Of a DNA stretch of 64,000 nt, positions 60,850-64,000 are shown one piece after another. Both the position numbers and the translations under genes were made by a program. Position 1 is the first letter of the stretch. Every line of letters starts with the position of its first letter. Source of the DNA: Paratinospora sagittata. Lineage: Eukaryota; Streptophyta; Magnoliopsida; Ranunculales; Menispermaceae. Under the pieces are notes generated by a model that was given only the letters and a program-made list of their open reading frames with translations, had not been told where the DNA came from and searched no databases. The DNA lies in the NCBI GenBank assembly GCA_035771175.1, contig CM069593.1:40051741-40115740 (forward strand), read 5' to 3'.

Positions 60850-61271
60850 TTATTTATTCACCAACTGAAATAATATAGCAACTGGTTACAAAGGTAAATG
60901 AAGAAGAGATACAACCACTACAATAAAGAAGCCACATGTTTTTCACATGATCTTTATATAAATTAGTCAGCAATCCTTTAGTGATGGGATCTACTAACAT
61001 GAGATGAGTTCTTATGTGCTCAATTAATACTGCACCATCCTTGCTATGATCTCTAACGACCAAAAACTTTATGTTGATATGGTTGCTTCGACTTTCACTC
61101 TAGTTAATTTTTAGAGAAGAATAGTGTAGCAGAATTATCATAATGTATTTTCAAAGGCCTTTGTATTGAATCGACAACCTTAAGTTTTGAGATGAAATTT
61201 CTCAATCGTAACGCTGGTGCTATAGCTTCATAGCAACCAATGAATTTTGCCTCCATAGTGGCTGAAGCTAC
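60850..61271 (-). pseudogene. Copia RNase H remnant
   Basis: Minus strand: ATMEAKFIGCYEAIAPALRLRNFIS (split here as ATMEAKF, YEAIAPALRL and NFISKLKVVDSIQRPL), HYDNSAT, then HIRTHLMLVDPITKGL near 61015-60965. Several stops and a frameshift near 61100. The coding region is cut at 61271 by an LTR. Confidence 0.85.
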
Positions 61272-62670
61272 TGTTGGCCCAAAAATGTCTAAGAGGGGGC
61301 TGAATTGGATGATTTAGTAGGTTATACCTTTTAATAAAATCAATTTACAGATTTAAACAAGTTATAACATATGATAATGAAGAACAATAAATAACAAATG
61401 AATACAAAAAATTTATAGTGGTTCGGCTTTTGCCTACCTCCACTACTTAATCTTCCTAATTAGAATTTTTTTCAAGCTCCACTATCAAACCCTCTTCACA
61501 GGTGAGGATTAAACCTTTACAGTTTCTCAACTTATGAGTGTGAGAACAATCGATACACTCTGAGCAACACTAGCTCAATTTTGTGACTCCCTGTCACTTT
61601 ACAAACAAGTTACAAGAGTAGGGATTGATTCTTTTACCACGAATCAATGAAATACTTACAACGCAATATGAACCTCAATGCATCTAAGATTCAACAAAAA
61701 ATTTGAGTTTAGGTACAACTGAAAGTTGAGGTTCTTCTTTTCTATTTTTCTTCGATTTTCAAAAGATTGAAGTTCATGATCAAACAAATCCATAAAGGAT
61801 GTTTTGAAATCAGAGTAACAAATCAATATTTTGATCTTTTTTAAAATAGAAAAATGACTAATATTCAAAGAGTTTGAGCACAGAGATTTTCTAAGTGTTG
61901 AGTTGTATTTTCAACAGCTCATAGTTGCAAATACATAAAGAGTGCGTTTAGGGTTTCAATCTCCCAAAAACCCTAATGCTTTGATTTGAATTTCAAATGT
62001 AACGGTAAAAAACTTTCACCAAAATGTGGTATTTAATAACGTTGAAACATTTCTGCAAATTTTGCGCTTATATGAAAATAGAAATGTTTAGAAAAAGTGG
62101 ACAGTGCACAGGTGACACACTGCTCAGAAGAATTTTCGACAATTTTGCATTAGCGTCCTACTATGGCACTAGCATACAAGATCCAGAAGATCAAGTTGGT
62201 GCAATAGTGTCCTGGCGCGACATTAGCGTCTTATTGGAACGTTAACTTGAAAATCAAGTTGTTCACAGTTTGCTCAAAGAGGGCGCTAATCCAGTACTAG
62301 CGTCCTGGCAAACTTGACTTCCAATTTCCTAGAAACTCGGGGAGGGCACTAATCAAGCATTAGTGTCCTATTGGACTTAACAACTAGTTTTCTAGAATGA
62401 CAGGGAGGGCGCTAATCAAACATCAATGTCCTACTTGAAAATATGTCCATGCGTTTCAAGAAACTAGTAGCGTCTTGATGGAGAGGTAGCGTCCTGTAGT
62501 GTTGGCTCGATATTAAATGACTAGCCACTGCATTAGCGTCCTGAACCTCCATCAGCGTCCTCATAGACACTAGACATGATTTTCTTGATTTCTCAATCTT
62601 TGAAATCCGATTAAATCAAAAAACATATTTTGTTTTACAGATCAAATCAAACACTTGGAAAAACATTCAA
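61272..62670. repeat. LTR-like insert with 'agagggggctgaattgg' start and palindromic array
   Basis: Starts tgttggcccaaaaatgtc in the copia RNase H gene. Its first 250 bp parallel 16077-16330. A degenerate array of agggcgctaat/attagcgtcct words occupies 62140-62570. It runs directly into another LTR at 62671. No target duplication could be read. Confidence 0.55.
62140..62570. repeat. Array of short inverted words (gcgctaat / attagcgtcct)
   Basis: About a dozen occurrences of attagcgtcct-like or agggcgctaatc-like words. The two forms are near reverse complements and often lie 5-15 bp apart, forming small potential hairpins. Confidence 0.75.
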
Positions 62671-64000
62671 GGTCACGACTCACTATCCGTGACGTCATTA
62701 CCGGCATAGAACTCCGGGTATATCCTTCCTCGATATACACAGTGTCCCGATAAGCCTTCTAACCACATACCACAATCCCAAAAACAACATCAAACACATG
62801 GACATAAATAAGATCATCAATATAATGCATACCCAAAATGACAACCAAAAAATTCCTCAAAGTCCATAGTGTTCAAAAGTACAAAATTATACCCAACCAC
62901 AAATATAAACCCATCTAAATGTTAAGTATAAACCTTAGGTGTTATTTAATACAATTTATCAAAATACATATAAACGTACTAACACCTACATCACAGAGGT
63001 ACGGGAAATGCTCCGCAGCTATGCTTTCCCTTTCCCTTCCTATCCGATTTTGAAAAGATAGGGATGAGGAGTGAGCTACAACAAGCTCAATGAATGTCCT
63101 CTACAAGTGGCAACATATATATGCACTTAGATAAAACATTGCAAGATCATTAAAACAGTTTAAATAACATGGTGATACACAAGATTACGTACATGTCAAA
63201 TATATTGCATCATGTCATAACCAAGACAATGCATATCATTTTATAAACATGCACATGCAATCCTAAACACTTCCTGAGTAAGTGTTAATCCAAAGGCCGG
63301 AGTGCGTGACACCCCTTGCCCGATTGACCTCTTACCCGTAATCTAATAGGATTTCTGGGATCGTGTAGCTAATAAGATCACCCCACTGAGACAAGTATCA
63401 TGTCTAGGCGATCCTATCTACACAAGCCATAAAACCCTCTGCAAGGTCCACAACTGGGAATTACCATCCAACGCAATGGAATTCCCTAAAAGAGAATCCC
63501 ATGCTAGGAGATCCAACCCACATTGCTTTCTCAACTGGACTATGCTCAAATACATTTCATGAATCATTAAATCATGTATACTACATTAGATAAACATTTA
63601 ATAAACTCATTTATACTACAATGTCACATATAGAAATCACAAGTAAAGAAACACTCACAAATCGATTGGCTAGACTTAGCCAATCCAATCCAACCACAAG
63701 AAGTACTAGAATGCACCAAACCACTCCTAAGCACCTCAACCACCAATTAGCCTATTTGGGTTATTTAGATCAATTCCAATCCCTGCACATGACATGGTTT
63801 ATACAATACTAAAATCAATCCAAAAGTGTGCCCAACAACCATGTTTAAACCCAATTCAATAGCCAATTAAGATTCTAGAATGGTTATACACATGAGCTAA
63901 TTCTATATTGCTCAATTCAACCATTTAATATCAAATTAGACCATACTTAACCCAATTGAATGCAATAGGTTGATCCTCATGATCCAACCACTATAATACA
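62671..64000 (-). repeat. Gypsy-type LTR, continues beyond the window
   Basis: Left end ggtcacgactcactatccgtgacg matches 17030-17056 and the similarity continues to the window edge (aagccataaaaccctctg, gttatttagatcaa). Minus orientation by comparison with the other LTRs. Confidence 0.75.

Overview
The window is nuclear DNA from a flowering plant, most likely a eudicot. It is AT-rich, with long gene-poor stretches, spliced genes, and a dense nest of Ty1/copia and Ty3/gypsy LTR retrotransposons, L1-type LINEs, tRNA-derived SINEs and MITEs. The species cannot be fixed from sequence alone. Only one convincing host gene is present: a two-exon bHLH transcription factor on the + strand at 26369-27500. 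A TATA box lies about 100 bp upstream of its start codon, and two G-boxes lie about 1.0-1.1 kb upstream.

Layout. 709-7377 is a complete minus-strand LTR retrotransposon (419-bp LTRs, TSD ctctt) that has lost recognisable pol but carries a spliced coiled-coil ORF on the opposite strand. 7750-15760 is a decayed plus-strand copia element. It is interrupted by a SINE and by a solo LTR (9946-14947), which holds another solo LTR (10282-13977), a 1.27-kb foldback transposon (10526-11795) and a Tourist-like MITE (14211-14737). 15855-19200 holds LTR fragments. 20190-22732 is the 3' end of a gypsy element with its LTR, followed 116 bp later by an inverted solo LTR of the same family (22849-24171). 24172-35000 is the bHLH gene and its intergenic surroundings, seeded with SINEs and a hAT-type MITE (34058-34755). 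35080-37268 is a minus-strand LINE fragment.

38416-54010 is a Russian-doll structure. A minus-strand copia element was hit by two copies of one ~2-kb LTR family in opposite orientations: 38913-40987 (TSD tcaca) and 43671-53677 (TSD aatgg/aatga). The second copy was then split by a Tekay-like chromovirus (43695-51793). Its polyprotein frame runs from 48623 to 43929 with two nonsense codons, and its 3' LTR is deleted to about 190 bp against a 2944-bp 5' LTR. 54160-58322 is a 5'-truncated plus-strand LINE with endonuclease, reverse transcriptase, zinc-binding and RNase H domains and two internal TGA codons. 58323-60100 is intergenic. 60130-61271 is the end of a third copia element, broken by LTRs that run off the window.

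No operons, CRISPR arrays, rRNA or functional tRNA genes are seen. The genes do not form a pathway. The main story is successive transposition followed by C-to-T-type decay around a single regulatory gene. The most notable unexplained items are the antisense spliced coiled-coil ORF in the first element, the long foldback hairpin, the inverted LTR pair, and a hairpin plus pyrimidine-tract-CAG module shared by many unrelated-looking LTRs.
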